Positions 47,983 to 56,162 of a DNA stretch of 64,000 bases are shown in pieces. A program made the position numbers and the translations under genes. The DNA is from Bacillus paralicheniformis. Its GTDB lineage: Bacteria; Bacillota; Bacilli; Bacillales; Bacillaceae. The stretch's first letter is position 1, and each line of letters begins with the position of its first letter. The notes under the pieces were generated by a model. The model ran no database searches, had not been told where the DNA came from, and worked only from the letters and a program-made list of their open reading frames with translations. The DNA is taken from contig NZ_LBMN02000011.1 in the NCBI RefSeq assembly GCF_001042485.2, positions 62,001 through 126,000 on the forward strand. The letters are read 5' to 3'.

Positions 47983-48435
47983 TCATGCCGGCACTTCACA
48001 TTTCTTTGCAAAATCCCTGCCGAATTGAAGCAGCATGTCTTCTTCTTCATCTTCCGGATTCATTTCGATTTTGACGGACGGAAGCACCGTGTCTCCGCCA
48101 AGCTCTTTGATTTTGTCCTCAAGTATGTCGACGGCACCGCAAAAATGCTCGTAAGAAGTATCTCCGGACCCGAAAACGGCAAACATCTTATCTGTGAAAT
48201 CCATCCCTTCCATATCATCGTAAATATCCAAAAACTCATCCGGGAGATCCCCGTCGCCCCATGTATAAGCGCCAAATATCATATACTGATAATCGTTAAA
48301 GAGCGCCGCATCTACATCCATCGCTTCATGGCGGTCAACTTCGGCCCCGCCCTCAAGAAGGCCTTTCTCGATTAAATCGGCCATTGCTTCTGTATTTCCA
48401 GACATGCTTGCATAAACCAGCAAAACTTTCCCCAT
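47983..48435 (-). CDS. ykuP: Flavodoxin YkuP
   Basis: A 150-residue short-chain flavodoxin. The FMN phosphate loop is ASMSGNTEAM, followed by the FGAYTWGDGDLPDEF and VFGSGDTSYEHFCGA flavin-binding segments. It replaces ferredoxin as an electron carrier when iron is short. Last gene of the Fur-controlled ykuNOP operon. The paralogue YkuN is at 49348. Confidence 0.94.
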   Translation of the reverse strand: MGKVLLVYASMSGNTEAMADLIEKGLLEGGAEVDRHEAMDVDAALFNDYQYMIFGAYTWGDGDLPDEFLDIYDDMEGMDFTDKMFAVFGSGDTSYEHFCGAVDILEDKIKELGGDTVLPSVKIEMNPEDEEEDMLLQFGRDFAKKCEVPA

Positions 48436-48464
48436 CGTTATTCCTCCTATAAAACGCTATAAAA

Positions 48465-49358
48465 TCAGTGGGCTGCAGCAGGCTGTTCATAAGGCCTGAC
48501 AAATTTGCATTCATAAAGACCCGCGCAAAAGAAGTTCTCCTTTTGATTGGCGACTCTGAATCCATGCCCTTTAATCGTGTCAAACCATTTCAGCTCTCTT
48601 TCAAAGAAATCAAGCCGGTAGATTCTTGAAAATCCGTCTCGGTCTTGAGCCGACGTGACATAGATGATTCCGTTGTCTTCGGACACATCCAGGAATGATT
48701 CTTCATTCTCAACAAGGCCCTGGCTGATTTGTATTTCATCATTCGTGTGGATGTTGACCAAATTGACGGCACCGTGATTTCCTTTTTTAGATCCCATCGC
48801 ACAAACCAGCCATTCGCCTTCAAATGCGATCATCGAGGCGGTCATGCGGCCGGTTTCTTTTTTGATCAAAAAAGCCGATTCTGCTGCCAAATCGTATGCC
48901 CAAACACCACCGTGCACTTCATGAATCTGCGTTCCGATGTAAAGGCGCTCCTCATGGAGGCACAGAGAGCGGATAACGGGCGGATGACTCAAAGCGGAAA
49001 ACGGCTTGACGATTTTCCATGAGACGCCGAAATCCTCTGATATGTAAATGCAATGCTTCCCATGGGCACAAACAAAGCCGTCCGTTGTCCCTGTGATCGA
49101 CCAAATCGTAGCGTTTGTCGGAAAGCTTGAGATTGACCAGGTTGCTCCTTGGTCAGACGATCTGATAATCGTTCCCCTCTCCCCTGCGCCGAATAAATAA
49201 TCGCCGATATAGGTGATGGAACATATTTTGCTTTTTAATTGAAAGAGCTTTGTCCAGCCTTGCTCAAGTGAATAGTGAAAAATCCCTTCCCGCTTGATGG
49301 CGACAAAGTAACCGGAATGCTTTGCCGAAGCGACGGCCGTCGCACCTTTATGAAACAT
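48465..49358 (-). CDS. ykuO: YkuO, beta-propeller-like protein of unknown function
   Basis: A 297-residue soluble protein with repeated short strands of BNR/sialidase-type propeller character (IRSSDQGATWSIS, YISEDFGVSWKIV). No enzyme residues can be named. Always found between the two flavodoxin genes, it overlaps ykuN by 11 bases, so is iron-regulated. A role linked to low-iron redox metabolism is inferred from context only. Confidence 0.85.
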   Translation of the reverse strand: MFHKGATAVASAKHSGYFVAIKREGIFHYSLEQGWTKLFQLKSKICSITYIGDYLFGAGERGTIIRSSDQGATWSISSFPTNATIWSITGTTDGFVCAHGKHCIYISEDFGVSWKIVKPFSALSHPPVIRSLCLHEERLYIGTQIHEVHGGVWAYDLAAESAFLIKKETGRMTASMIAFEGEWLVCAMGSKKGNHGAVNLVNIHTNDEIQISQGLVENEESFLDVSEDNGIIYVTSAQDRDGFSRIYRLDFFERELKWFDTIKGHGFRVANQKENFFCAGLYECKFVRPYEQPAAAH

Positions 49359-49836
49359 GGGTCTCAGCCTGCCGCTTTTCGTGTTCTGCCCATCTTATAA
49401 AACCTTCGGCAAATTCCTTGCAGCACTCGGCATCTTCATCCGTTTCGGGGGCAAGTTCTATTTTCAAGGTCTCTCGATAAAGGTCGGCGCCGGTTCGTTC
49501 TAGCATGCTGTAAAACGTGTTGACCGCTTCGCAAAAGCGGGGGTATGCATAGTCGCCGGATCCGAAGCATGCCGCTTTCTTTCCTTTAAGGTCAAGCGAA
49601 GAGACCTCGTCGTAAAACGATTCCGCTTCATAAGGAAGATCCCCGTCTCCCCATGTGTAGGTGCCGATTAAAAGAAGATCGTATTCAGCCAATGAATCGG
49701 CATCGACATCATCCATTTCCTGAATTGCGACATCAAAACCGTTCTCCTTCAATGTATCTTTGATGATCATCGCGATATCCTCCGTGTTGCCGGACATGCT
49801 GGCATATGCAATTAATGCTTTAGACAACAGAATCAC
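49348..49836 (-). CDS. ykuN: Flavodoxin YkuN
   Basis: A 162-residue short-chain flavodoxin, with FMN loop ASMSGNTEDIA, IGTYTWGDGDLPYE and ACFGSGDYAYPRFCEA. In B. subtilis YkuN supplies electrons to BioI and to fatty-acid desaturase and nitric oxide synthase. First gene of ykuNOP. Two Fur boxes precede it. The start used may be internal: an ATG for MILLSK is at 49836, but the family normally begins near KALIAYASMSG. Confidence 0.93.
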   Translation of the reverse strand: MILLSKALIAYASMSGNTEDIAMIIKDTLKENGFDVAIQEMDDVDADSLAEYDLLLIGTYTWGDGDLPYEAESFYDEVSSLDLKGKKAACFGSGDYAYPRFCEAVNTFYSMLERTGADLYRETLKIELAPETDEDAECCKEFAEGFIRWAEHEKRQAETHVS

Positions 49837-49845
49837 CTCTGAAAT

Positions 49846-49898
49846 TGATAATGATTTTCATTATTATATAGATACACTTTAAATGATAATGATTATCA
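49846..49898 (-). promoter_or_regulatory. Two Fur boxes upstream of ykuNOP
   Basis: TGATAATGATTATCA (49884-49898) is a perfect 7-1-7 Fur box, and TGATAATGATTTTCA (49846-49860) matches at 14 of 15 positions. A TATAAT (49868-49863, minus strand) lies between them. ykuNOP is a known Fur target. Confidence 0.9.
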
Positions 49899-49957
49899 AT
49901 GTCAATAAATCGCACAAAAAAAGCAGCCCTCTTTTTTGAGTCCTGCCTTTCTGATGT

Positions 49958-50833
49958 TTATTCAGTTGCCGTACATTCTTTCACAACCTCTACAAACGCC
50001 TGTACTTGCTTCAGTTGGAAAGCCGGCTCATAACCGAGCAGCCACGTATCTCTGCCGATTGCTTTTCCTTTAGCGTCAAGCAGCGGGATTTGATGAACAT
50101 GGCTCCCGCTTCCGTGAAGCGTCACAGATGGAAGGATCGCATAGCCGATTCCGTGGAAAGCCATCTGTTTGCATGTTTCAATTTGGTCGACAATAATGGT
50201 CTGCTTTGGCGACGTTTTAAACTTTTGATGCCACCAGTGCTGAATTTCCTGATAGTACGAACTGTCGCTTTTGAACTGGATGAACGGCCGTTCCGTTTTG
50301 GCAATGTCCTCAATGTTACGGATCTCTGTATCGACAAGGTACAATTCGTCCCGCATCAAGTAATGCTTCGGTCCTTTCCATTCCGGGTTTCCTCTGATAA
50401 TGCCGACATGAACATGGTCTTCGTAGAGGCTTTTCAGCATTTCGCTGCTCCATCCGGTCACGAGCGAAATTTTCACGTTTGGATATTGTTTGACATAGGT
50501 TTTCAGAACGTTGGGAAGCCAATGCTGCCCAATGATCGAAGCGGCCGCCAATTTGAGCGTACCGTGAATCTCGCCCTCCAACTCATCGATATTCTCTCTC
50601 ACTTTTTCCTGTTCCAATGTCACATCTTTTGCGAACTGGATGATTTTTTCTCCGGCAGACGTAACCGTCAGCCCTTTTTGCGATCTCAAAAAAATTTTCG
50701 TTCCCCATGATTTCTCAATGGTCTGCAGGCGTTGGGACAAAGCCGGCTGGGAAACAAACAGGCGTTCAGCCGCTTTCCGCATATTTAATTCTTCCGCCAG
50801 AACGACAAGCATGTGGAGCTCTTGAAGCTGCAT
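49958..50833 (-). CDS. ccpC: LysR-type regulator CcpC
   Basis: A LysR-family regulator (291 residues) of TCA-branch genes citB and citZ, responding to citrate in B. subtilis. The helix-turn-helix (MRKAAERLFVSQPALSQRLQTIEK) is at residues 15-40, the effector domain about 90-290. The ATG at 50833 follows GAGGA by six bases. Gene order darB-ccpC-ykuN is conserved. Confidence 0.93.
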   Translation of the reverse strand: MQLQELHMLVVLAEELNMRKAAERLFVSQPALSQRLQTIEKSWGTKIFLRSQKGLTVTSAGEKIIQFAKDVTLEQEKVRENIDELEGEIHGTLKLAAASIIGQHWLPNVLKTYVKQYPNVKISLVTGWSSEMLKSLYEDHVHVGIIRGNPEWKGPKHYLMRDELYLVDTEIRNIEDIAKTERPFIQFKSDSSYYQEIQHWWHQKFKTSPKQTIIVDQIETCKQMAFHGIGYAILPSVTLHGSGSHVHQIPLLDAKGKAIGRDTWLLGYEPAFQLKQVQAFVEVVKECTATE

Positions 50834-50952
50834 GGACATTCCTCATTCCAATAAGTTTTTCTTATCATACATTTAATCAAACGGCTGTTTTTTAATCAAG
50901 CGGAAAGTCAGGCTTCGGAGAATGTGCGGAGGGTTTGGTGGAGCGCTGCAAA

Positions 50953-50983
50953 TAAAAAATAGGCCGCTGCCGCGCCTATTTAT
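50953..50983 (-). terminator. darB terminator
   Basis: AAATAGGC and GCCTATTT pair around a GC-rich loop; the minus-strand arm overlaps the darB stop codon and runs into TTTTTATT. Confidence 0.7.
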
Positions 50984-51419
50984 TCAACGTTCTCAAATGC
51001 TTATTCAGCTGTTTTAACACGACACGCCTTGTAAATATGCCTTCGAAAACCTGCTCTTCATTTTCGACACATACAAACGCGTTGTTGATGACCAGTCCGA
51101 ATCCTTTTAAGATCGGGTCGTCAATTTTCAAGCGTGGGATGTCTGTCAGCATGACTTCTTCAACATGAATCTTGTCAAGCTTCTCAAATTCGATTCGTTC
51201 CAAGCCGAAGATTTTATCCATGATCATATTCGTTCCGATTAATCCGTGCAAACGGAAAGAAGCATCAAGTACAGGGATCGCGGTATATCCGGTTTTCGTC
51301 AACACGAGAAGGGCATGTTCCAGATTATTTCCGACTTGAACATGGGCTACTTTATCAGCATCGATCATAAACTGACCTACTGTCGTTTCAAGAAGTTCAT
51401 CTGATTGCATACTAATCAT
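50976..51419 (-). CDS. darB: DarB (YkuL), c-di-AMP-binding CBS protein
   Basis: A 147-residue protein of two CBS domains (about 15-70 and 85-140). B. subtilis DarB binds cyclic di-AMP and, when free of it, stimulates Rel and pyruvate carboxylase. The conserved ADKVAHVQVGNNLEHALLVLTKTGYTAIPVLD and LTDIPRLKIDDPILKGFG segments are present. It may link potassium (KtrC, in this window) to the stringent response. Confidence 0.93.
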   Translation of the reverse strand: MISMQSDELLETTVGQFMIDADKVAHVQVGNNLEHALLVLTKTGYTAIPVLDASFRLHGLIGTNMIMDKIFGLERIEFEKLDKIHVEEVMLTDIPRLKIDDPILKGFGLVINNAFVCVENEEQVFEGIFTRRVVLKQLNKHLRTLNK

Positions 51420-51599
51420 GATTTTTCGACTCCTTTTCAGCTTTAATCCATCAACGCATATTTTCCCTATACTACAATAATATAAACGATATCAATATTT
51501 GTCGAAAACTTTCCTTTCTTCCAAGGTCAGTTTATCATTCCATATCCTTTTAGGAAACAAAAAAGATACTCTAATGAGTATCAATTGATATAATCTGAC

Positions 51600-51779
51600 C
51601 TAATTTTCAGACCGGACACGGTCGTATAAGGTAACCAGTTTTTTATATGTCAGGCTATCCACATTTTTTGTACCCGTTTCTATATCATTGATCTCACTGC
51701 TTAGTAGCTCTACGGCATACTCATGGTCCAAAAGTACGTTCAGCAACAGTTTTCTCTCTTCTTCTGAAAAGCGTTCCAT
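51600..51779 (-). CDS. abbA: AbbA, anti-AbrB peptide
   Basis: A 59-residue helical protein beginning MERFSEEERKLLLNVLLDHEY and containing SSEINDIETGTKNVDSLTYKKLVTLYDRV, matching AbbA, which mimics DNA and inactivates AbrB (and Abh) early in sporulation. The ATG at 51779 follows TAGGGGG. B. subtilis AbbA is a few residues longer at the N-terminus. The targets' relative Abh is encoded in the same window. A Spo0A-box-bearing promoter precedes it. Confidence 0.9.
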   Translation of the reverse strand: MERFSEEERKLLLNVLLDHEYAVELLSSEINDIETGTKNVDSLTYKKLVTLYDRVRSEN

Positions 51780-51849
51780 TCTTAACCAGCCCCCTAATTG
51801 ATTTAGCTAGAGTCAGAAACAATATGTTCTCTCTAGTTTCTATAGGGCT

Positions 51850-51893
51850 AGAATATGAAATTGCAATTCAAACGTCAACCGCACATTTCGACA
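51850..51893 (-). promoter_or_regulatory. abbA promoter with a Spo0A box
   Basis: On the minus strand TGTCGAA (51893-51887) lies eight bases before TTGACG (51878-51873), followed after 17 bases by TATTCT (51855-51850). Direct activation of abbA by Spo0A is known in B. subtilis and fits this arrangement. Confidence 0.7.
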
Positions 51894-51917
51894 TCTGTTC
51901 GATTTTCTTTCAAACAA

Positions 51918-52436
51918 TTATTTTGTGTACCGGTTTGCATAGCTTGAAGCTGTATAGGAGTCAGGTTTAATTTTGGCACAGATTCCCATGGAGGTGATCC
52001 GGCCCGTCATTTCCTGGATTAAATCCTTTGTCATTCCTTTTTTTCCGATATCCAAATGAACTTCAAGGGTTAAATCTGCTCCCTCGTCTGTAAACGGAAG
52101 AAGCAGATCCATAATTTCATTAAAGTAATCATTTAAAAGATATGCGGCAATCTCTTGGCTGTAAGCTGTTTCAAGCGATATTTTCTCCCTGAGGCTATGT
52201 ATCGGTCTGTTGACAACCGTGTTTTTCAGACAGCCCCACGCTCCTTTGCCCTTGCGGTGCAAATGGATAGCCGTGATAAACTTTGTGCAGTTCTGATGTA
52301 TTTGCGAGTCTGTTCCGACGGACAGCAGATAGCTTGCCCGCGGATCTTGGCGTATGAACGCCTTCAGTCTCCCGATCACTTCAGGAAATGTCATTTGATC
52401 TTCAGAAAGATTATAAAAAAGAAAAGAATCAGCCAT
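51918..52436 (-). CDS. ykuK: YkuK, RNase H-like DUF458 protein
   Basis: A 172-residue protein of the predicted RNase H-like nuclease family DUF458. The SVGTDSQIHQNCTKFITAIHLHRKGKG segment carries an Asp and Gln typical of the fold, with EVHLDIGKKGMTKDLI further on. Activity is not proven. The ATG at 52436 follows AAAGGGG. Neighbours abbA and ykuJ are the same as in B. subtilis. Confidence 0.87.
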   Translation of the reverse strand: MADSFLFYNLSEDQMTFPEVIGRLKAFIRQDPRASYLLSVGTDSQIHQNCTKFITAIHLHRKGKGAWGCLKNTVVNRPIHSLREKISLETAYSQEIAAYLLNDYFNEIMDLLLPFTDEGADLTLEVHLDIGKKGMTKDLIQEMTGRITSMGICAKIKPDSYTASSYANRYTK

Positions 52437-52493
52437 TGGAATGCCCCTTTTCATTTTTGATCTGCACCGAAGATGGAACGATTCGTCTGTCTG

Positions 52494-52643
52494 CTATCCT
52501 TTTTTGGTCGGTATATTTTTCAAGCTGAACCCGCAGCTGTCACATCTGTAAATTACATTCTGATTGGACTGGGCTGTCAGCACTTGATCCATATGCTCGG
52601 TTGTTTTGCAATTCGGACAAATAACGCTTGGAAAAGCTTTCAT
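52494..52643 (-). CDS. 49-residue zinc-ribbon peptide
   Basis: A short reading frame MKAFPSVICPNCKTTEHM...YRCDSCGFSLKNIP with CPNC and CDSC knuckles spaced as in a zinc ribbon. The ribosome site AGGAGGATATGGC is excellent. It lies 11 bases after ykuJ and 57 bases before ykuK, so is probably in the same operon. I cannot give a firm B. subtilis name. Function unknown; it could bind RNA or protein. Confidence 0.75.
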   Translation of the reverse strand: MKAFPSVICPNCKTTEHMDQVLTAQSNQNVIYRCDSCGFSLKNIPTKKG

Positions 52644-52654
52644 GCCATATCCTC

Positions 52655-52897
52655 CTATTGCTGAAGCAGTTCAAAGATTTCGATTGAAATCATATCGATG
52701 TTGTCAAACGGAAATGTGGTAGGCTTATCGCCTTTTTGATAAACTGTCAGCTCAAATGTTTGGTTTTTTTCAAAATATTTTACGCTGCAAATTTTTTCTC
52801 CGTTTACTTCAAAATTGCGCTGCGTCGGTTCTCCGGCAGCCTCCGCAGTCTCCTGCAGGCTCTGCAGTCTCGTGATGATACCCATTAATTGTGACAT
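52655..52897 (-). CDS. ykuJ: YkuJ family protein
   Basis: An 80-residue protein starting MSQLMGIITRLQSLQE, with a helix followed by a beta sheet (KICSVKYFEKNQTFELTVYQKGD). It matches B. subtilis YkuJ. A crystal structure exists for the family, but no function. The ATG at 52897 is 11 bases past AAAGGAG; an earlier ATG at 52918 lies upstream of that site. First gene of the ykuJ-zinc ribbon-ykuK group. Confidence 0.87.
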   Translation of the reverse strand: MSQLMGIITRLQSLQETAEAAGEPTQRNFEVNGEKICSVKYFEKNQTFELTVYQKGDKPTTFPFDNIDMISIEIFELLQQ

Positions 52898-53210
52898 TCT
52901 AAAAAAGACTCCTTTCAAAAAAACAACTTCAGGATCAACAAGTATTAATTATAATACAAGTTCTACACGCATCATACCACAAAGTATCAGCCGATGACAT
53001 TTTTCCTTTCTGATCATGAAAAAGAAAAACCGCTTTTCATAGTTTGAGTTTTCTTTTTTCATGTCATACATGAAAAATATTTTTTTGACTGCAGAGGAGC
53101 CTTTTTAACCACCAATTTAGATTTATGGGGCAACAGGATTGTCTTATTCCTGTCCCACACCTAAAGCCCAAAAATCCCGCAGCCATTTGCAATGCAGGAT
53201 TCCACGCAAA
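52898..53210. other. Intergenic region between ykuJ and fsrA
   Basis: About 310 bases. GTATTA-ATTA-TAATAC near 52943 is a small palindrome containing a TATAAT on the minus strand, perhaps the ykuJ -10, without a good -35. The rest (53000-53210) shows no supportable gene. Confidence 0.4.
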
Positions 53211-53296
53211 TAAAAAACTTGGCGGGGGCAGCGCCAAGTTTTTTAAAACCTTGATCTGATAGAGGGGTTGGGGAACAGAGAGGTTCATCTCTCTAT
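53211..53296 (-). ncRNA. fsrA: FsrA, Fur-regulated small RNA
   Basis: A compact transcript of about 86 nt: a Fur-controlled promoter, a C-rich unpaired stretch (GTTCCCCAACCCCTCT) suited to pairing with ribosome sites, and a strong terminator stem AAAAAACTTGGCG/CGCCAAGTTTTTT. B. subtilis FsrA, of about 84 nt, spares iron by blocking translation of sdh, citB, gltAB and leuCD mRNAs, and I recall it lying between ykuI and ykuJ, as here. Ends are inferred. Confidence 0.87.
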
Positions 53297-53302
53297 AATT
53301 AA

Positions 53303-53331
53303 ATGATAATGATTATCAGTATCATTGTCAA
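53303..53331 (-). promoter_or_regulatory. fsrA promoter overlapped by a perfect Fur box
   Basis: TTGACA (53331-53326), 17 bases, TATCAT (53308-53303) on the minus strand. TGATAATGATTATCA (53304-53318) fills the spacer and -10. Confidence 0.9.
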
Positions 53332-53354
53332 TGAATTTTTTAAAAATTCTTTTT

Positions 53355-53981
53355 CTAGCTGAAAAGTTCGGCCAATGTCCAGTTAACATCGATGACAAAC
53401 AGCGGGAATACAGCGTGGTCTTCTTTCTTGTTATCCGCAAAATTCGAGTTTGTTTCTTTCTCATCCGGTTGTTCGGCCATCATGTCTTCTCCAGCCGGTT
53501 TTGTATCAGATTGGCCGATAGCCGTTACTTTGAAGCTGCCGCCGATATTCTTTAGCGTCACCGTCTGATAATTTTTTTGATATGAAACAGGACCGCGGTC
53601 TTGATCTCCAACACATTCGTATACGGTATAGCTTCCGTCTTTCACCGCCACTTTTGTGTTTTCATCATAGCTGAAGAAAGGGATTGCAACTTCCGGCGCG
53701 TCTGTCCCGTAAAAAATCCACCCCGCTTGTTCGGGGAAGGCGTTCGCCTCCACGTACTTCGCTGCCATGGCGTGTTCCATATAAGGTTCCAAGAGGGATA
53801 TCATGTCTTTTTTCGTTCTTTCCTTTTCGGTCAGCTGAAAATGGACGTCGGATACGGATTGAAGGGTCTCAAATAACGACGCTCTTGTCGGTTTTTCTCC
53901 GGCTTCGGCAAAATCCGCACAGAGGAATACAAAAGCCGCAGTCAATAGTCCGCACAGTAAGGATGACCAAACGTTCTTCAT
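53355..53981 (-). CDS. Secreted protein of unknown function
   Basis: A 208-residue protein with a signal peptide (MKNVWSSLLCGLLTAAFVFLCADFAEA, cleavage after AEA). The mature part has a helical start and a strand-rich middle (about 85-150: GWIFYGTDAPEVAIPFFSYDENTKVAVKDGSYTVYECV), then a disordered acidic tail. It reminds me of the DUF3993/YkuH type, but the assignment is uncertain. It lies between ykuI and fsrA; transcripts from ykuI could continue through it. The ATG at 53981 follows AGGGGCGG. Confidence 0.7.
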   Translation of the reverse strand: MKNVWSSLLCGLLTAAFVFLCADFAEAGEKPTRASLFETLQSVSDVHFQLTEKERTKKDMISLLEPYMEHAMAAKYVEANAFPEQAGWIFYGTDAPEVAIPFFSYDENTKVAVKDGSYTVYECVGDQDRGPVSYQKNYQTVTLKNIGGSFKVTAIGQSDTKPAGEDMMAEQPDEKETNSNFADNKKEDHAVFPLFVIDVNWTLAELFS

Positions 53982-54062
53982 ATGATCCGCCCCTTTTTTA
54001 GCATATATATTCACATTTTCCTTTATATACGCAAAACAAACCTCTCGGGATTCATTTTTTCG

Positions 54063-54094
54063 AAAAGAAAAAGCGGCGAAAGGCCGCCGCTTAA
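54063..54094 (-). terminator. ykuI terminator
   Basis: GCGGCGG and CCGCCGC-type arms (AAGCGGCG/CGCCGCTT) pair around CCTTT; the minus strand runs into TTTTTCTTTT. Confidence 0.7.
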
Positions 54095-55311
54095 ATTAAT
54101 CCGTCTTGTTCGTATAAATATGAGTAGGACAGGTCAATGAACAGATACAATTCTTCATCCATCGGATAGGAAAATGTTCTGATCATTTCCCCCGTTTCGA
54201 TATCGCTGTACAAATCGCTGAAAAACCCTTTTCTCATCGTTCTCATCCTCATGATATTCTCGAGAAAATAAGGGCGCCAGCTCCAGTTTTTGCCGATGTA
54301 CTCAGGCTGAAATATCCATGCTCCATCATGTTTAAACACGTTTTTCGTCAGCTGAATCCCGTCTTCATCGCACATGTAAATTCTAAAGCTGCAATCGGTC
54401 AGTTCTTTTCCGAGATTGAAGAGAAACTCATCGTCTGACTGAGCTGTTTTCTTTAGCGATGTGACAAGCTGATGAATCCGTTTGTAAAACTGCTCAGAGT
54501 GGTCGTACAAAATGGTTAGCTTCTTCTTCTCATGTGTGATAAATTGGTGAAACTCGGCATGCAGCCGGTCCTTTAATACATTCCGTTCGATAAATTCATC
54601 CTTCGGCACTTCAAGATACTGCCCCTGAAAATACCGGCCTCCGTTTCTCCATGCGTATTGCAGCTGAAAGCTCGCCTCAATATCCTCGTAAAGCAATGCG
54701 GCGCCGATTTTTCTGGCAAGGAGTGATATGCTGTAAAGCACATATTCATAGGATGGCGAAGGAGAAGACAGCTTGAGCGGCTGAAGGTCGATCTTTAACA
54801 GATCAGGGGAAAGAAGAGCGATTCTGTCGAGGTTGCTGCTTTCCTTTCCGATATTATCAACAGCGACTTTAATTCCGTATGTACGGTAATAGGTCAGCAA
54901 ATGATGCAGCTGTTCAATATCCCCTTCAAACTTTTGCTCCGTGATTTCGATAACGAAACGGTTGAGCTCGAGCCCTTTATCCTGATATTCCATCAACAGG
55001 TCGAGGAACGATTCACCGTGATCCATCATCAGCACATTTGCATCTTGATTGACGAAGATGAGCAGGTCGCGCCCGCTCTCCAAAAAATGATCAAGCGCCT
55101 GGCGAATCACCTTGAGATCAACCTCTTTCTTGTATTCTTCAGGAATTGTCGGATCAGAAAAAAACGGCCCGAGACTCTTCACTTCAGATTCTACCTTGAT
55201 ACGCCCCAGCACTTCATAGCCGATCACCTTTTGTTCTTCAGCACTGAAGATCGGCTGATAGTATGGAATAACATCTTCAATGTTCGTTAAAATATCGAGT
55301 GGATCCAACAT
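54091..55311 (-). CDS. ykuI: YkuI, degenerate EAL-domain c-di-GMP-binding protein
   Basis: A 406-residue protein: EAL domain (about 20-255) and a PAS-like YkuI_C domain (about 260-400). The signature is EVLGR instead of EAL, and the usual DDFG motif reads DNIG, consistent with ligand binding without phosphodiesterase activity, as reported for B. subtilis YkuI. No membrane segments. It probably acts as a c-di-GMP receptor. Confidence 0.9.
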   Translation of the reverse strand: MLDPLDILTNIEDVIPYYQPIFSAEEQKVIGYEVLGRIKVESEVKSLGPFFSDPTIPEEYKKEVDLKVIRQALDHFLESGRDLLIFVNQDANVLMMDHGESFLDLLMEYQDKGLELNRFVIEITEQKFEGDIEQLHHLLTYYRTYGIKVAVDNIGKESSNLDRIALLSPDLLKIDLQPLKLSSPSPSYEYVLYSISLLARKIGAALLYEDIEASFQLQYAWRNGGRYFQGQYLEVPKDEFIERNVLKDRLHAEFHQFITHEKKKLTILYDHSEQFYKRIHQLVTSLKKTAQSDDEFLFNLGKELTDCSFRIYMCDEDGIQLTKNVFKHDGAWIFQPEYIGKNWSWRPYFLENIMRMRTMRKGFFSDLYSDIETGEMIRTFSYPMDEELYLFIDLSYSYLYEQDGLI

Positions 55312-55379
55312 GGCATATCACCTGCTTCTAATCTTTGTCTGATTATACCATACTGGCCCGCACCTTTGAATTTGAAATC

Positions 55380-56144
55380 TTAAAACGGACGGGGATTCAG
55401 CCATTGGCCGCCGTCCATCGTCACACACTCCCCGTTGACATATCCCGCCTGTTCAGAAAGCAAAAATGCGGCGAGTCCCGCGATTTCTTCAGGAGTTCCC
55501 AGCCTGTTGAGCGGAACGCTTTTGATTGTCGCGTGCGCGGCTTCTTCCGATTCAAACAATTTTTCGGCACCGCCCGTCCTCTCGATCGGACCGGGCGCGA
55601 TGGCATTGCATCTGATCCCGTATGCACTTCCCCACTCGACGGCAAGCGTCCTCGTCAGCGACAGGACACCTGCTTTTGCCGCCGCGGAATGAACGACACC
55701 GGCACCCGCGCCCCATGCATATGTCGCGACCATATTTAAAATCTGGCCGCGTTTTTTTTCCTTGATCCAGTAGCGGCCGGCTGCCTGGCTGCAATAAAAT
55801 GTGCCGTTCAGCACGATATCGATGACCGCCTTCCAGCCGTTGACCGACAGTTTTTCAGCAGGGCAGATAAAGTTCCCTGCGGCATTGTTAACCAAAGCGT
55901 CGATCGTACCAAAGCGTCCTGCCGTCTCTGTGATCATCTGTTCCACATCTTCAACAGACCTGACATCCATCCGGCATATAGCCACCTGCCCCGTAAATGT
56001 TTCAATTTCTTCTTTGGCCGCTTCAAGCGTTTCTTGCGTTCTGCCTGTAATCATCACATTCCAGCCTTCTTCGACTTGCTTTTTGGCGATCGCTTTTCCC
56101 ATTCCGCTCGACCCGCCGGTCACGATTACAACTTTTCTGTCCAT
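55380..56144 (-). CDS. fadH: FadH (YkuF), 2,4-dienoyl-CoA reductase
   Basis: Short-chain dehydrogenase (254 residues) of the 2,4-dienoyl-CoA reductase group, used for beta-oxidation of unsaturated fatty acids. The NADP-binding motif is TGGSSGMGKAIA and NNAAGNF follows. The catalytic Tyr of ordinary SDRs is replaced (HSAAAKAG, with Lys kept), as expected for this group. The second ATG, six bases past AAGGGGG, is preferred. A FadR operator lies in front. Confidence 0.9.
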   Translation of the reverse strand: MDRKVVIVTGGSSGMGKAIAKKQVEEGWNVMITGRTQETLEAAKEEIETFTGQVAICRMDVRSVEDVEQMITETAGRFGTIDALVNNAAGNFICPAEKLSVNGWKAVIDIVLNGTFYCSQAAGRYWIKEKKRGQILNMVATYAWGAGAGVVHSAAAKAGVLSLTRTLAVEWGSAYGIRCNAIAPGPIERTGGAEKLFESEEAAHATIKSVPLNRLGTPEEIAGLAAFLLSEQAGYVNGECVTMDGGQWLNPRPF

Positions 56145-56162
56145 ATCCATCCCCCTTGTTTA

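Noticed and set aside
53064..53288. A 74-codon minus-strand frame starting just after a Fur box
   Set aside because: It runs through the FsrA terminator hairpin, lacks a ribosome site and has no protein-like pattern; the sRNA explains the segment.
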